Shown here: piece by piece, positions 47,079 to 59,363 of the stretch
Layout: each line of letters opens with the position of its first letter
Position numbering within the stretch: position 1 is the first letter of the stretch
Origin: Pisolithus tinctorius
Taxonomy: Eukaryota; Basidiomycota; Agaricomycetes; Boletales; Pisolithaceae
Direction: 5' to 3'
DNA: 64,000 nt
Assembly: GCA_024663395.1 (NCBI GenBank)
Contig: JANFAH010000079.1
Location: 62,001 to 126,000, forward strand
The notes under the pieces: generated by a model
The model's database searches: none
Told to the model about the DNA's origin: nothing
Seen by the model: the letters and a program-made list of their open reading frames with translations, nothing else
Made by a program: the position numbers and the translations under genes

Positions 47079-47470
47079 CCGTGTATGATTCCAACTAACC
47101 GAGATATGGCGTATCGGCGAGGAGTTATGGTTTAGTGGCGAAAATGACGTGATGTTCGTTTGGAGATTTAGGAGTCCCGTGGCTAGATGCTTAGGTTGGA
47201 GCGATGTTTTCGTGGGAATCTACTTGTAGGATTGTTTGCAGCCAAGAATCCTTTACTGCAGAAGGGATCAGAAAAATTGATTGGTCACTCGCAAAGAACA
47301 ACATCTCGTCCTACTACTAGTCCGGTCCGAAATACGAAGCAGGCGAAGAAGCACGGAAATTGGTAGTCTTCGTGCCACATGCCGTAAAAATCCATCCTGA
47401 GAGAAAACCCTACTGTACCCCTAACACGGGGTGAGCTTCTGGGCCCCTTCCCAGTTCGTCACTCTCAAAC

Positions 47471-48271
47471 ATGGGAGCACAAGCAACCCAACGCAACTCA
47501 CCGACGAACTCTGGAACCCCCACTGACAACCGTGTAGTACCTGACATCTTGTCGCCCTCAAATCAAGAGGACCTACCGTCGGTTCTCCCGCTATTAGTAT
47601 GTACATCAATTGAGATACATCTCCGAGAATACTCACCCTCCAATGCGGTGGTCAAAGCCACCGCAAGTCCCGATCTCATGCAATATCCTCATAGATTTGC
47701 ACACTAGTAAACATTGAAGTGTCGTCAATGCTAAGTCAGTGAGGAATTGGCAGGGCTAAGATCTGATCTCCACCAACCTCGAAGCCTGAAGGATGTACAT
47801 ATCACGACCTAATATCCGTGACGCGCCGATGATCCTTTTGGTAGCTGGATAAATGTTAAGTTGCGTTGGACGGCTGTGAACGCCCATTTACAAGGACCAC
47901 ATACCGCAGCCTCACTCCGCGAAACCCATTACAGCGGACCGGTATCAACGAAAGAAGTTAAGTACTGTCAAGCTGAACTAGGGTTTATCGCCCACGGCTC
48001 ACCTGAGCGCCATATCATTGCTACTCTCTTCCCACTTTGGCATCTTCAATGGGCACGGCATGGCATGTACTTATGTAAAGACGGGTGTGAGCAAGAGACT
48101 GACCATGAAGTTGATCAATTTCATCGGACAATGACAGACCCCGGTATCATGGTAGTATCAGATACTGAACAGGGCAAACTTCATTTCAATCATCTTCGTC
48201 ATCTTTCTGTCAAATGTGAACTACGCGGCCCTAACAGTGGGCCGAGCTCCTGGAAAGACAGATCGTACTAA
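47471..48271 (+). CDS. Uncharacterised gene, copy 1
   Basis: Exon from ATG 47471 (MGAQATQRN..VVPDILSPSNQEDLPSVLPLL) ending at a GTATGT donor near 47598. A later block at 47871-48060 reads VNAHLQGPHTAASLRETHYS, STKEVKYCQAELGF, HIIATLFPLWH. The same blocks occur in the same frame in copy 2 with indels in multiples of three, which argues for coding. In copy 1 the frame runs on past the copy 2 stop to 48271. The fold and function are unknown; intermediate exons were not resolved. Confidence 0.4.
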
Positions 48272-48783
48272 CGGTGTTTCCGAGTTCTGTGACGGAGGAG
48301 ATTTCTCTAAAGTGAGTGATCAAGGGAAGGAAAAAAGAGCGTGTAGGTAGGGTCTTGAGGAATCGCCGCAATAGGGCTTATGGCCATCCAAGTACACCCT
48401 TTCCATCATATCAAAGGGTCATGTCAGCTGACACCTGTTGTCGTAATTCAGCCAACACCTCCCGACTCCCTGTTAATCTATTAACGGCGAGACACCTCCT
48501 GCAACCCTACTCACCTCCCAGGTTGCAACCGATTGAGCACCGTATAGATGCTGACAACAAGCACATCGGCACTAAACTGCACAAGGCATGCTAGAGCAAA
48601 TGCGAATGTAGGTCAGACACCGCTGATTGGACTTCATATTATCCTGAAGGTATGAACAGTATTCGCGGGGGCCCATGCCAATAGGTGCCCGCCCAAATGA
48701 AACTCCGCGCAAAACAGAGGACGATGGAATGGAACAGGGGCTATACACCAACTACATCGCATATTCTTTCTTGGACTGGGACG

Positions 48784-49312
48784 CTACAGTGATATTTTCT
48801 GCATAGAACATGTGGAGTCAAATATACAAGACGAAATTTCCAGATCCGGAGTATTGACAATGATGCTTGTCGTAACTCCAATACAATCCTCGCTGTGGCG
48901 AGAAATCAAATCACAAGTACTGAGAAACGGGTATACAGAGGGGCAGTACTGATGGGTCGTCAAGTTGTTTATGATGTGGCCGTCGGGGCCCTGCATGCCA
49001 TTCTAAGCGGTCTGGATACAGTTAGATGATCTGCGTGAGTTATCGCTGAATATCGGGCATACTCACGTTTCCCGCGGGTACAGGTGGAGGAGGCGGAGGC
49101 GGTGGTGGAGGTGGAGGTGGGGGTGGGGGTGGGGGTGGGGGTTGTAGTGGTGGGATCACTGCTCCCAGTAATGAAAACGTATTTCTGCATAGCTGCTTGA
49201 GATACACGAAACCACAAGTGAAATGTCCTACGAGTTACGACCCTGATAGTGTTCGGGTCGTGATTGCGATCGTGCAACGTTACGAGATTGAGGAGAAGCA
49301 GTAGTCTGAGCG
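48784..49312 (-). CDS. Uncharacterised minus-strand gene with proline tract, copy 1
   Basis: ATG near 49323 begins MSNNAQTTASPQSRNVARSQ..EHYQGRNS, then a GTAGGA donor. A second exon reads AVIPPLQ followed by about 18 Pro, then VPAGN before a GTGAGT donor at about 49067. The copy 2 counterpart begins MSSNTQASVPSQSPEHY and ends TQAAATGQ before GTGAGT. A TATTTAAG element lies upstream of both. Downstream frame to 48784 is tentative. Confidence 0.35.
49098..49142 (+). repeat. GGTGGG/GGAGGT microsatellite
   Basis: Run of G3-G5 blocks separated by T or A; on the minus strand it encodes the proline tract. Four or more G-runs could form a G-quadruplex. Confidence 0.8.
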
Positions 49313-49500
49313 TTGTTCGACATGACTCAAACTAGGGACTCACCGATGGGGCACTGATCCTTAAATACTAATTCCAACCCTGGGGAAGGATAATAACGAC
49401 TGGTTCAAAGGAACTAGTTGCAGGTGCCTTCTCATCAGATCTTCGATTCGTCTGTGGAGCGTCTCGAGGGGCCGGGAGGTGTATGTGAGGGTAAGAAGTC

Positions 49501-50280
49501 GGGACTATCATCCCGCCGCAGGGAAGGCGCCTCAGAAGTCAAGATATTATCAGGCCAAATAGTGCATGGTTCCGGACCCAAATGTAGACCGTCATGCAGT
49601 ATGACCCTTGAAGGCATGATTTATTATGAAATAGGGCATCCTTCTGTGATGAGACCACACTCCACAATCGGATTATTTTGCTAAATGATGGTAGTTTTGA
49701 CAGGTGGGATTGCCATGCGTTCCCATCCAAGTCGGCTGTTACACATATCCGCACGTTCCTCGACTCGTTCCTAATGTCGGTCGCTGTCCACCCACATAGC
49801 TAATGATTAATTTGATCCTTGCCTTTACTGAGGAGGGTTGCGTGATCTTCGCAGTTCATCTTCATCATGCACCTGCCATCCATCACTAGGAGCAGCAGCA
49901 CACCTTCCTTGAGTGCGAAAGGGGCTCGCAACTAGGTCTACCCCCGCAGCACCCTGCTAAGCCTTACCTTCATTTCCGTTGCGTAAATCCAATTATTCCA
50001 AACCACGCTGTCGACGGCTGGTTGGTGGTTGCGATGTCTTTCGATGACAAAAATGACCGAGACTCTTTTGGGGTGACGAGGCTCGTCGTGGCATGTAACA
50101 ACGGCACCTGCCCGGTAATGCCAGGGCTCTGACATTTCATTTCGCTGCTCACATAGTCAGAACGGGGCCTCTTCTCGAAAGATTCCCTGCAGCCAGGACT
50201 CCTCCGCTATGAAAAGCGATCGAAACACCACAACGAACCCATTTCACTGTAACGCGAGGCTCGGACGCGCGATTGGCAAA
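49501..50280. other. Spacer between the tandem units
   Basis: No supported gene; short open frames on both strands only. Confidence 0.4.
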
Positions 50281-50412
50281 CGAGCAATCGAGAGAAATAA
50301 TAGTCATTGTGCCACATGTCGTAAACTGGTCCTGGGAGAACGCCTAACTGCACCCTAACCCAACATGCGCGTCTGGTCCATTCCCCGGTTCGTCGCCCTC
50401 AGGTCTTGCAGC

Positions 50413-51006
50413 ATGGAGGTTGACGTCACTCACGTGGTCAACGGTGTGCTATCTCCCATCTCGTCGCTCCCACATCTACGGTCAGTTTTCCTACTATTAA
50501 GTGGTAATACGTACGTGGGTTGATTGATTCAAGCAGTGACATTTCCGGCAACATTCACAAAGGAACTCACTCATCCAGTTATGATGAAAGCCGCTGAGAG
50601 ATCCATCTCACGTAGCATCCTCACAGATTGTACACTGAGCGTCGAAATTTCGTCGATGTTCAATCAGTGGGGAATCCGCAGAGGTAAGGGTATTACGCCG
50701 GTTTCGACCCCTCGAGAAGGCTCTGTGGTAATCGTCGAGCAGTTTGGAGCTGCAATATTTCTGTTTTCAGTTATCTGAAAGACGCATGACCGGTAATCTT
50801 TTGCAGCCGGACAGCGCAAAGTCATGGGGAAGAAATTCCGCCCATTTACGACCGATGTGTACTCCCATTCTGCGGCAATCTATTGCGAGGGACCAGCATC
50901 AGCGAGAGAAGTTAATTACTGCCAATCCAAATCACGATGTTTATCGTCCAATGGCAACTTACCTGCGGCTGATATCATTGCTATTACCTTCCCACCCCTA
51001 CACTAA
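50413..51006 (+). CDS. Uncharacterised gene, copy 2
   Basis: ATG 50413 begins MEVDVTHVVNGVLSPISSLP..SVFLLL, matching the first exon of copy 1. Middle exon (about 50536-50685): AVTFPATFTKELTHPVMMKA, SILTDCTLSVEISSMFNQWG, ending at a GTAAGG donor. Last exon after TTTTGCAG (50808): KKFRPFTTDVYSHSAAIYCE, EVNYCQSKSRCL, ADIIAITFPPLH, stop at 51006. The phase between exons 1 and 2 was not settled. No known domain recognised. Confidence 0.45.
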
Positions 51007-51574
51007 ACGCCTTAAAAAGAAGAGATAGACGTACCCGCGACGTGTCACGGTTCAAAATGCGAATGTACAAGAGAAAGATTTGCCATCTATGCTTCTGGTT
51101 TGATCGGGCGAATCAGGTCCTTGATGCTACGGCAGCACAGACTGAGCAAAGCGACTTTGATCACCATCTTGCAGCGCTTTGAAAGGTTTCGGCGCCTTTG
51201 CAAATTCGGTGGCAGTGCACAGGATCCCGGCGAGCGACGAAGTAACCGAACGCAACAACGAAGGATTCAAAACGGTACAGTTGACATCTCGATGACCTGC
51301 GGCAGACGTAACACACTGCGAGAGGTATGTGGTTGTCTTGGCATCATATCAATGAGATCTGTCAGCTAGGACTCACTATCGTAGTTCGTTATATATAGCC
51401 ATCCTGATCTCTCCTTGGTGGTGCTAAACATCGAAAACAGGCATGTCGGCGCAGAGCAACTTCACGACACGTCTCCAAGTTCATGACACTGACTGAACGT
51501 TGAACTACTAGCTGACCAGAAATTGTGAGGGTCGGGCGATGATGCAAAGCAAGACAACACAACTGTGAAGTGGG

Positions 51575-52105
51575 TCAGTCAGAGAGCCCGAATTTTTCAA
51601 CTCCGCGTGAATACATGAAAGACGACTGCGGAACAGACCAAAGTACTTCTGCGGGCAGTGTATATTTTACATCACGGAGTTGTTTTAATGTACATGAGAA
51701 CTGAAATCGCCGGATCCTAGCCATCGGCGTGAAAGCTAATAAAACATCGAAGCAAACAGGGTACATGGTAAGAAATATGCACGACGTAGCATCAAGCTTC
51801 AAGTTGTGTTTAGTTCCACCGCAGGGGATTGCGGTAAGCAAGTCATGTCACCCCTAAGGGTTCTAGAATACAATCAGGCGCCTTACACGGGATGCTCACG
51901 GCCATTCGTACTCACCTGCCCTGTAGCCGCAGCCTGTGTACCCAACGCATTCCCTAACGTCTGAGATGTTCTGTTTGTGTAGCTCTATGAGAAGGATGAC
52001 CACGCAGGGCAACAACATTTCCTACCGGTTTTGGTGAATGTAGTGTTCAGGGGATTGGGAAGGTACTGAAGCCTGAGTGTTGCTTGACATGCTTGGACTG
52101 AATGC
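51575..52105 (-). CDS. Uncharacterised minus-strand gene, copy 2
   Basis: Starts near 52088 with MSSNTQASVPSQSPEHYIHQ, GTAGGA donor, then SYTNRTSQTLGNALGTQAAA before a GTGAGT donor at about 51917. A further minus frame ending at 51575 (LDATSCIFLTMYPVCFDVLL) may be its last exon. Divergent with the plus-strand gene in the same unit, as in copy 1. Product unknown. Confidence 0.35.
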
Positions 52106-52260
52106 TCACCACTCTTCAATTACCATGGTTCTTAAATACCATCCAAAGCTTGCGGGGCAATTGAGAATGGCTGGTTGAAAGGATCTAGTCATACGCGCCT
52201 TCTCCACGATCCGGGACCACGTACAAAACTCGTGTGAGACCAGAAGATGCCATCAGCGGG

Positions 52261-53122
52261 GAAGACACCTAACAAGAAACAGGCGGGTTGCGCAGCTTAT
52301 CTGACCCATGCACACCTCCCGATATGGTTCATGGATACAACCCTGAGAATGTGATGGTCTCGTAAAAAAGAAACAGGGATGAAGGAAGTGTCCTCCAATA
52401 GCATTATTGATGAAAGTTTCGGCCCGCATGAGGGACTTGTTCCCCCAGTTGGTTGCCAGCGTCCATTCCAGGAATCTCGACGCGTACTTGGGGACGGTCG
52501 TTGTTCCTCTGCACATAGGGACGAATTGCACAACCACTTATTCCAAAGGAACACACACGATATACTTGAGGCCCCCTAATATTGCGAGATCTCTGCAAGC
52601 CCGTTTTCCTGAAACGAAAAGGAGATGTGCCTAGCACACAACGCGGTTCGAGCAAGGAGCTGACCCTGATCTCTTCCGCCAGTGACCTTAAATGGTCTTT
52701 CCCAGAAGGGCAAGACCGGTCAGCCAACTTCTCGACCTTTTGCCAAAAATTGTGCGGGGATGCATTTTCCCACGATTTTTGGCCTTGCGTGGAGAGGTCC
52801 TTCACGTGCTAACGAACATTATTAAGAATTGCCGCGACCGGTCATTGCAGCGTAGAACCCATCCGAGTATGTTGTTAGCAAGGGCATCATGGCAAAAGAG
52901 AGGCAATTCACGTGCAGAAGTAAGCACATCCAACTGTCATTGACGAGGTAGTTACGTCGCTCGCAGCTCACTCGGTCTGCCAGTCACCTTTAATGTCCTT
53001 ATCTTCGCCTGCTTGCTTGGCAAATGTGGCTGAAGTCGCATAATAGGACGACTGCCTCCGAAAGCAAAGTAAACTTTGATTTAATGGTCGAAGGCCGCTG
53101 TTGTCTATTCTCCGTCCGTCTT
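52261..53122. other. Unassigned region with competing frames
   Basis: Frames of 75-133 codons overlap on both strands (for example minus 52805-52404). None shows known motifs or splice logic. Confidence 0.4.
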
Positions 53123-54314
53123 TTACGCAACACGGAATGTGGATATATCATATGACCTGCCAGGAACCCGGGAAAGAAAGGAGGAGATCACCGATAAGAC
53201 TATTTTATTTTCTGGGTTTGCAATAGCTGACTGCTGCTCTGACCAGTGCAGCAGAACCAGGAATAGCCAAGGAGAAGTCTGACGAAAAACACGAGTGTAG
53301 TGGATGGCAATAAAAGGATATGGGTGTGACTTACATGCACATACAATTTGCAAAGCGGTGTCAACCAACGAAGACCCTGAGATTGATATCAGCTGACGCT
53401 TCAAGAAGTTCGCTCGGTAAAAAAAATGACAGCAACATTGCTTGCCAGGGCGCAATGCGATGAAGAATACTCGTGTAGGTGTTGCGTACCAGAAGAGGGA
53501 AATAGTGCAATAAAAAACAAAAAGAAAGAAAGATCGGACCGTCGCGGGAGAGAATCTCAATATCGCGATCGCCCTAGAAGCCCCAACGCCTGAAGTATGT
53601 ATGCCGCGCAGGGCGGTAGGGCAGTAGGGGACCCACGAAACACACTTAAAATCCTTACACCCGATCGACAACTTCTCGACTGTACACGGGATGTAATATG
53701 AAGCGAGAAGAACGACAAGGACAACCTGAAAGATGCAAGTAGTCAGCAATGAGGCTGTTGGCCAAGGCGATGCAACGGGCGCTAGTTGGCTGAGCACTGG
53801 TAGGGGACAACAACCCTTGACGTCATCCAGCCCGGTGCATACCGAGCACTGCCTTTCGTGAGGGACTTGTTACCGGCTTATACCATGAGTTTTGCATAAA
53901 TCCGTGATGCAAAGTAGGACTTTGCCAATGATGTTATCTACATACAGAACATCAGGCAAGGACACGTCGATGGTTCGACAAGAACAAACTAACCAGACAC
54001 AGTATTTGTAAGGATGTAATAGTTAGTAGCTGACCTGCGCAGGATACCAGAAAAAGAGGGAAGGGTGGGAACCATAAGAGGAGCGTCGGGCGGAAGGCAG
54101 CACTTACCACCTTGGTGACTTTGGCGAATGGAATGTGGGAAGCACACAAGATACAGTTCATTTCGCAACAGCGGTAAATCGAGCGAGGGTTGAATGGAGG
54201 GAACGTACGTCTAAGGTGACCGAAAAGATTATGGATGCAGAAAACTTGACCGTCGCTTGCACGGAATAGGTGGCGGTGTCGGTCCGACAACGGTGGAAAA
54301 GAATCTCCAGCCAC
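53123..54314 (-). CDS. Hypothetical minus-strand gene
   Basis: From ATG 54314 a first exon reads MAGDSFPPLSDRHRHLFRAS..HNLFGHLRRTFPP..CEMNCILCASH..AKVTKV and meets a textbook donor GTAAGTGC at about 54107. A 224-codon frame follows at 53797-53123, its 5' part preceded by CATCTTTCAG. It is rich in hydrophobic stretches (VVLVVLLASYY, FFLFVFYCTISLFWY), which could be membrane segments or chance. The intervening exon structure is unresolved and no family is recognised. A non-coding transcript is an alternative. Confidence 0.3.
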
Positions 54315-54711
54315 TAATTAGTGGCAAGCTTTGAGACACACATCAGCCATTGCTTGATAGGTCTACGGGGTTGTCCTGCTGCACACGGTCACAAAGAGAA
54401 AGAAAGAAGAAAAGAAGAAAAAGACCGACCAGATCCAGAGTTTTTCTCATAGGCTAAGTGGTGACCTTACCCCAACTCAGAGGATTGGCACATAAGTGCC
54501 AGATCCATCATTACAACAGCCCTTATTAGCCAAGCGGTAGATCGGGTACAACAACAACATGAGAAAGATTCCCCTTGTTTCCGGCGTGGCAGTGCCGGCC
54601 ACGGGCCGTTCCGGTAGCGAGTCGTGACTCTTGTTGCACACAACTTATACTAGCGATTGCACATCTCTTGATATCGCTGACTTCGACCCTGGCACACACC
54701 ACCGTCTGGCG

Positions 54712-57640
54712 ATGGGACGTCTGGAAGATGAACTCGAGCACGAGTCAGAACGCGAGCCGAAGCGCATTAAACCTTCTTCTCCCGAGGATTTGTGGGCGTC
54801 AGTGTCGAGGGCTAGAGGAATCATCGGAAACAATGTGGTTCACTCAGGTGATGACGGTGACATAGAACTTGTTCATGATGACAAGGACGCCAAAGACACA
54901 CACTGCTCCGATTCCGTAGAAAATGGCGGAGAACTTGGGCTTGAATGGGATGAGCATTGCACAATCTGTCTTCAACCCTTTCTAGACAGGGCGATTATCC
55001 CTACCTGTGCTCACGAGTTTTGTTTCGAATGCATTTTGCTATGGGCTGGTGAGTGGACCGTCCCTCCGCATTCTCCTATTTTCATCTCTCTTCTCCACTC
55101 TTCTTTTGCCTTTCTCTTTTGTTTGACTCCTCAGCCCAGTGCTGATATACAATATTGAACCATCACAGAACAATCCCGTAAATGCCCACTCTGTAACCGC
55201 CCATTCGGCTCCTCGTCCAGCACAGACACCGGAAGATCCTATCTCATACACCATATCCGTTCGAAATACGACTATCAAAAGTATTACCTTCCACCTCGAC
55301 CCTCATCTCCCTCTCCCTCCGGTCCAGCTGTAGAGGCTGGGTCAGGCCTAGGTGGAAGGAGCCAGCTTCAGAGAACTATCAGGAGACGCAGAGAACGACA
55401 ATGGGGAAGTAGGAGGGCCCCTCAGGAGCAGGAACAAGAACGCGCAGAAGAACAATTAGAACAGGCGATTGCGAAGAGGAGGTGGGTGTATGAGTGGGGA
55501 TTGTATGCTAAGGTATACTACCACGCCGTGCCGTCTTTCCCATTCTTATGTTGTACACATTTCTCTGCAAACGCTTCCCCTTCCCAGCACGTCGCTTCCA
55601 ATCGACACACTCGATACCGACCATTCCCGACACCCTCACAGTTCGCCTCGTCTCCAGATTTAATCAGTAGAATGATGATGTGGCTGAGACGCGAACTCAG
55701 GGTGTGGCCTAACCTGGATGTTGAGGTGCGTGAGTGCCCGCTTTTTTTGGATCATACGTTCCCTCATATGGATTTCTTGCCAACTCTAAACTCCCGTGCG
55801 CTGGAAAACCGAGCAGTTCCTCACAATGTTCACAATCTCCCTTATGAAATCCATTGACATCCGGTCCGAATCAGCTATCAAACTTCTCGCTGAGTTTCTG
55901 GACATGGACGAGCTATACGTGGAGGGTGCCCGTCATCCCAACGCCGAGCACTTCGCACATGGTAAGCTTCAGTTGGCGCTGGTTTTTATAAACACCTAAA
56001 TTAATTATGTGTCTAAGAGATATATTGCTACCTCCGAAGTCCGTATCGGGATCTGGTGATGTATGACCAGATAGTGCAGGTATATACCCGTATTTTGCTT
56101 GCGCTCATGCGACTAGTGATCCTTACAACAAATTTAGTACGACACCCCGCCCAATCTGCCTTCGCCCCACCGCATTGAAGCAAGCAATCGGTGGACTGAC
56201 GACTCCCCTCGGTATCATTCGTACCGCCGGCATCGGTCTCGGTCCCGTTCTTGTTCCCGGTCCCGGTCTAGCTCTCGTTCCCGAGGTCGACTCCACTCGC
56301 AACCGCATCGGGAACAGCGTGCCGGCACACATCCAGATGCTAGGCAGCGCAGACATAGCTCCTCAGAGTCGAACCAGTACTGGGAAGATGAGCACGATGA
56401 AGACCGCAGTGCGTCGTCTTCAGGTAGGGATCCTGCACTATACTCGCCCGCATCTGCTAGGGTTGGTAGCGCTAGCATCGGCAATTCACCTCGTCTTCAC
56501 TCGTTTCGTGAACCGAAAGCGGAGGAGTCCCACTGTACACGTGATAAGGAGCACGTGCGAACGCCTGATTCGAAGACATGTCCCAGTACACGTCCATCCG
56601 CGCTGGCTGTGCACGCCAACGATTTCATTGACGAAACTTTCTTACCAAGCAAACCCGATTTAAACGCGGATCCTTCAATTCAGTTGGCGATAAGGGATAG
56701 AGGAGATGTCAAAGGGAAACGTAAGGAGATAGTCACCCTATCATATCCAGCGACTGAAGAGGCTGTCGACGGCGAGGCACGGGAAAAAGGAACACAAGGA
56801 ACAGGCCTAGAAAAGGAAAAAGAAGATCCGAGTAGAGGAAGCTCAGCGATGATGTTCAGCGCCGGTACTACCAGAACCAACGACATGACCCTCGTAGATT
56901 CATCGTCTTGCTTGGCGAAGGAAGCTGTGCATACCTCCACGGACAATATATCAGCAATGGCATACGCACCCACGATTTGCAACCTTCCCACATCGACGAA
57001 TAACACGAGAGTCCATGAACAAGAGCCTTGCCAGACCGCTTTGCCGATTAAAGGTCCCCCGCGTGAACTTAGTGACAAGAGCCTCTCCAGGGGGTTGCGT
57101 GGCACGCTGCGGGAGTGCGTCCTAGCCCACTTGCGGCACCCCCCTCGACGGCGTGACAGCCCTGTTCGGCCCCTGAAAGACGGGCCAGGTGGTCGTGACC
57201 CGCAATTGGGAGCATGTAGTGCTGCTGCAACGATGTCTCGGAAACGTCTTGTGCGAGAGGCAGACACTAGCATGCCACCTTCGCTGCTTGTGCCTTCGTC
57301 CAACTCTCCTGTTCCATCTTCTCGCCCGTCTGCTCTAGAGCGTCCCAAGGATGAGAAAAAAGGTCGAGAGACACACTTTCATGGTGCATCGAGTTCTCGC
57401 TGCCATCCCTCAGAGCCCAGCACGGACGCGAAATCTCCTGTCGCCGCGGAGGGCTCCGTCGCAGACATTGCGCAAGCACTGGCTCTCGTAGGCCCGTCGG
57501 AGGCTTCAGATATGCGCTCAGTGTTGTTGCGAAGACTAGAGGAGGAACAGAAGCAACTTTTACTTAACAGGCCGAGGCCGAAGGTATCATCATCCTCTCA
57601 GTTGCTTGGATGCTCCTCCTCCCGCCCGTCGAACTCATGA
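54712..57640 (+). CDS. TOPORS-like RING-finger E3 ligase with RS-rich tail
   Basis: Six exons: 54712-55048, 55169-55512, 55588-55725, 55817-55961, 56018-56079, 56138-57640; total 2529 bases, 842 residues, all in phase. The C3HC4 RING is split by intron 1: CTICLQPF..AIIPTCAHEFCFECILLWA then EQSRKCPLCNRPFG. The following YDYQKYYLP, and the helical part FTISLMKSIDIRSESAIKLL..FLDMDELYVEGARHPNAEHF, match the region after the RING in fungal TOPORS homologues. The last exon starts with an Arg/Ser repeat (SRSRSCSRSRSSSRSRGR) and a long low-complexity tail. TOPORS acts in the nucleus as a ubiquitin and SUMO ligase. Assignment rests on RING plus RS order and memory of the family. Confidence 0.8.
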
Positions 57641-59363
57641 CGAATAGCAGGAGTTCCTCCACTTCTTGAGCGATTTGAACCCGACACAGCTTTTGCGGAG
57701 CTGGCTTAAGAGCGCAGAGAGAGGGAAAGTTCGGGAAACCCTTGCTACACCTTGCTAATTCATAAGTTCAGCTCATCCACTTTGTTTACTTGCGAGGTAG
57801 CGCACCACGTCTTGTACGTAACGTAACGTACTGACATATTCACACCGATTTCAGAAGACTCCTGTCAGCTTTGATAATTCCGCCGACCCGACGTCACGCC
57901 ATCCTTGAAAAGCGTGCGGTACGCAGGGGTACTAAGCAAATAAACTCGTGCATGAACGAGATCTACCGTATCTCGTGTATCTCTCCATTTCGCAGCTAAG
58001 TCGGTTCCCCGCGTAATATGTGCGGGCCAAGGCTGTCATGGTCTGTCATGTACTGGAATATCTCGTAGGGTACCCGCCATCATGACATACGGACACGTGG
58101 TGAGGTCGTTCCAGGTGCTACGTCATCCTGTACCCCAGCCTTCGGCGGCGGTCATACGTAGGGTCGTACACGCGTGACAGAGTGTGGTGCTGGGACAAAT
58201 GCCTTCCTACTCACGATCGTCGATCGGATTGCCATCATCCTCCAGCCGTGCGTCCGTCGTCATGTCCAACGTTATTATCTAGCCTTGTAGGGCCTACATG
58301 GCCATGAGGTCAGCGCCTCAATGGAACTTATCGGAGTCTAACCTAGTCAGTCCCGACCGCTAATGCATGCCATCAGAACGATAACCTAACCCGTTCGTCT
58401 GGTGGGGACGTACATTCGCAAAGATCACTCTCAGATTTGAACACAACAGAAGCCGAGCGAATAAAAAAAGATACAACGAACCATTCGCACGTCTATACTT
58501 GAGGCGCGGCCCGTCGAGTTATTCCCGCACTCGCCTCAACCCTGTTCCTAGTCCGTTCTTTCAAATGATAAATACACTCGATATGTACGCTATATGTAAT
58601 GTATGTATTGAGAAGGACATTAACACTGCAAGGTGCTCGGAAACTTCTATCTGCTCCACCGGACAATCTTGCATGTGAGGTGTAGACGCGAGCATACACT
58701 TAATATCGATAAAACAGGTGGGGTAATTAGGGCGGCAAATAAGGGAAGCAGTAATTGGTTTATCAGTATTGTTTTGGAGGATCAAGGGGTGCGCGATCGA
58801 ACTAGAACTCAAGTAGATGGTGGGATTCAAGGGATTCCGGAGCTGACTTGAAACCGATGCGTTGCGATGACGATGGAGGTAAGTGGGAAGGCGAGTGACT
58901 TGTAGGGAACGCTTCCACTCGCCGTAGTGCAGGTACTGGAATGCCAGGATCCGGATATAACTGCTGGGTAGTAAATCGTCAAGGTGGAAAGAAAGTGTGG
59001 GGAACACCCTCACCTGCACGCGTAACCACTCCACGGAAGGAAACAGGGACAAAAAAAGGAATGAGGGTCGCCACCGGTATGCATAAATTCTGTATGTGTG
59101 AAAGGTTTGGTTGTTAAGAACGGATGCATTATAGTATTGTAAAGTGGGCGATGATAATAATAGCGGAACATGCCAGTTAGTCATAGGAATGCAAGAAAAA
59201 ACAACAGAAGAATAGTGTAACAGCGCAAATATGAATGGCTTAGAACCATTAGATATTACGATAGGTTTAGGGAGTCAGCAAAGGATAGATAGATTCAGGA
59301 TGCACCTCCATGCCAATGAGTTTGACATCAAAATATATGGGGTGAAAAGATAGCAGCGACCGA
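57641..59363. other. Convergent intergenic region; one long minus frame of doubtful value
   Basis: Between the 3' ends of the TOPORS-like and homeobox genes. The 207-codon minus frame 59184-58561 has no start context, motif or splice logic that I trust and could be 3' UTR of the homeobox transcript. Confidence 0.45.

Larger units (their letters stand above)
47281..49500. repeat. About 2.2 kb tandem duplication unit, copy 1
   Basis: Aligns in order with 50281-52260: TTCGTGCCACATGCCGTAAA with TTGTGCCACATGTCGTAAAC; AGAAGTTAAGTACTGTCAAG with AGAAGTTAATTACTGCCAAT; ATCATTGCTACTCTCTTCCC with ATCATTGCTATTACCTTCCC; and TTAAATAC..TCCAA near the right ends. Confidence 0.65.
50281..52260. repeat. Tandem duplication unit, copy 2
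   Basis: See 47281-49500; homology is collinear but strongly diverged and lacks the proline microsatellite. Confidence 0.65.

Noticed and set aside
52404..52805. 133-codon minus frame with an overlapping plus frame
   Set aside because: Competing frames on both strands and no recognisable content.
57655..57715. tRNA-like GGTTCAAATCGC on the minus strand
   Set aside because: The T-arm does not pair and no acceptor stem, D-arm or anticodon arm could be drawn.
58561..59184. 207-codon minus frame between TOPORS-like and homeobox genes
   Set aside because: No motif, no splice structure and AT-rich; likely 3' UTR or chance.
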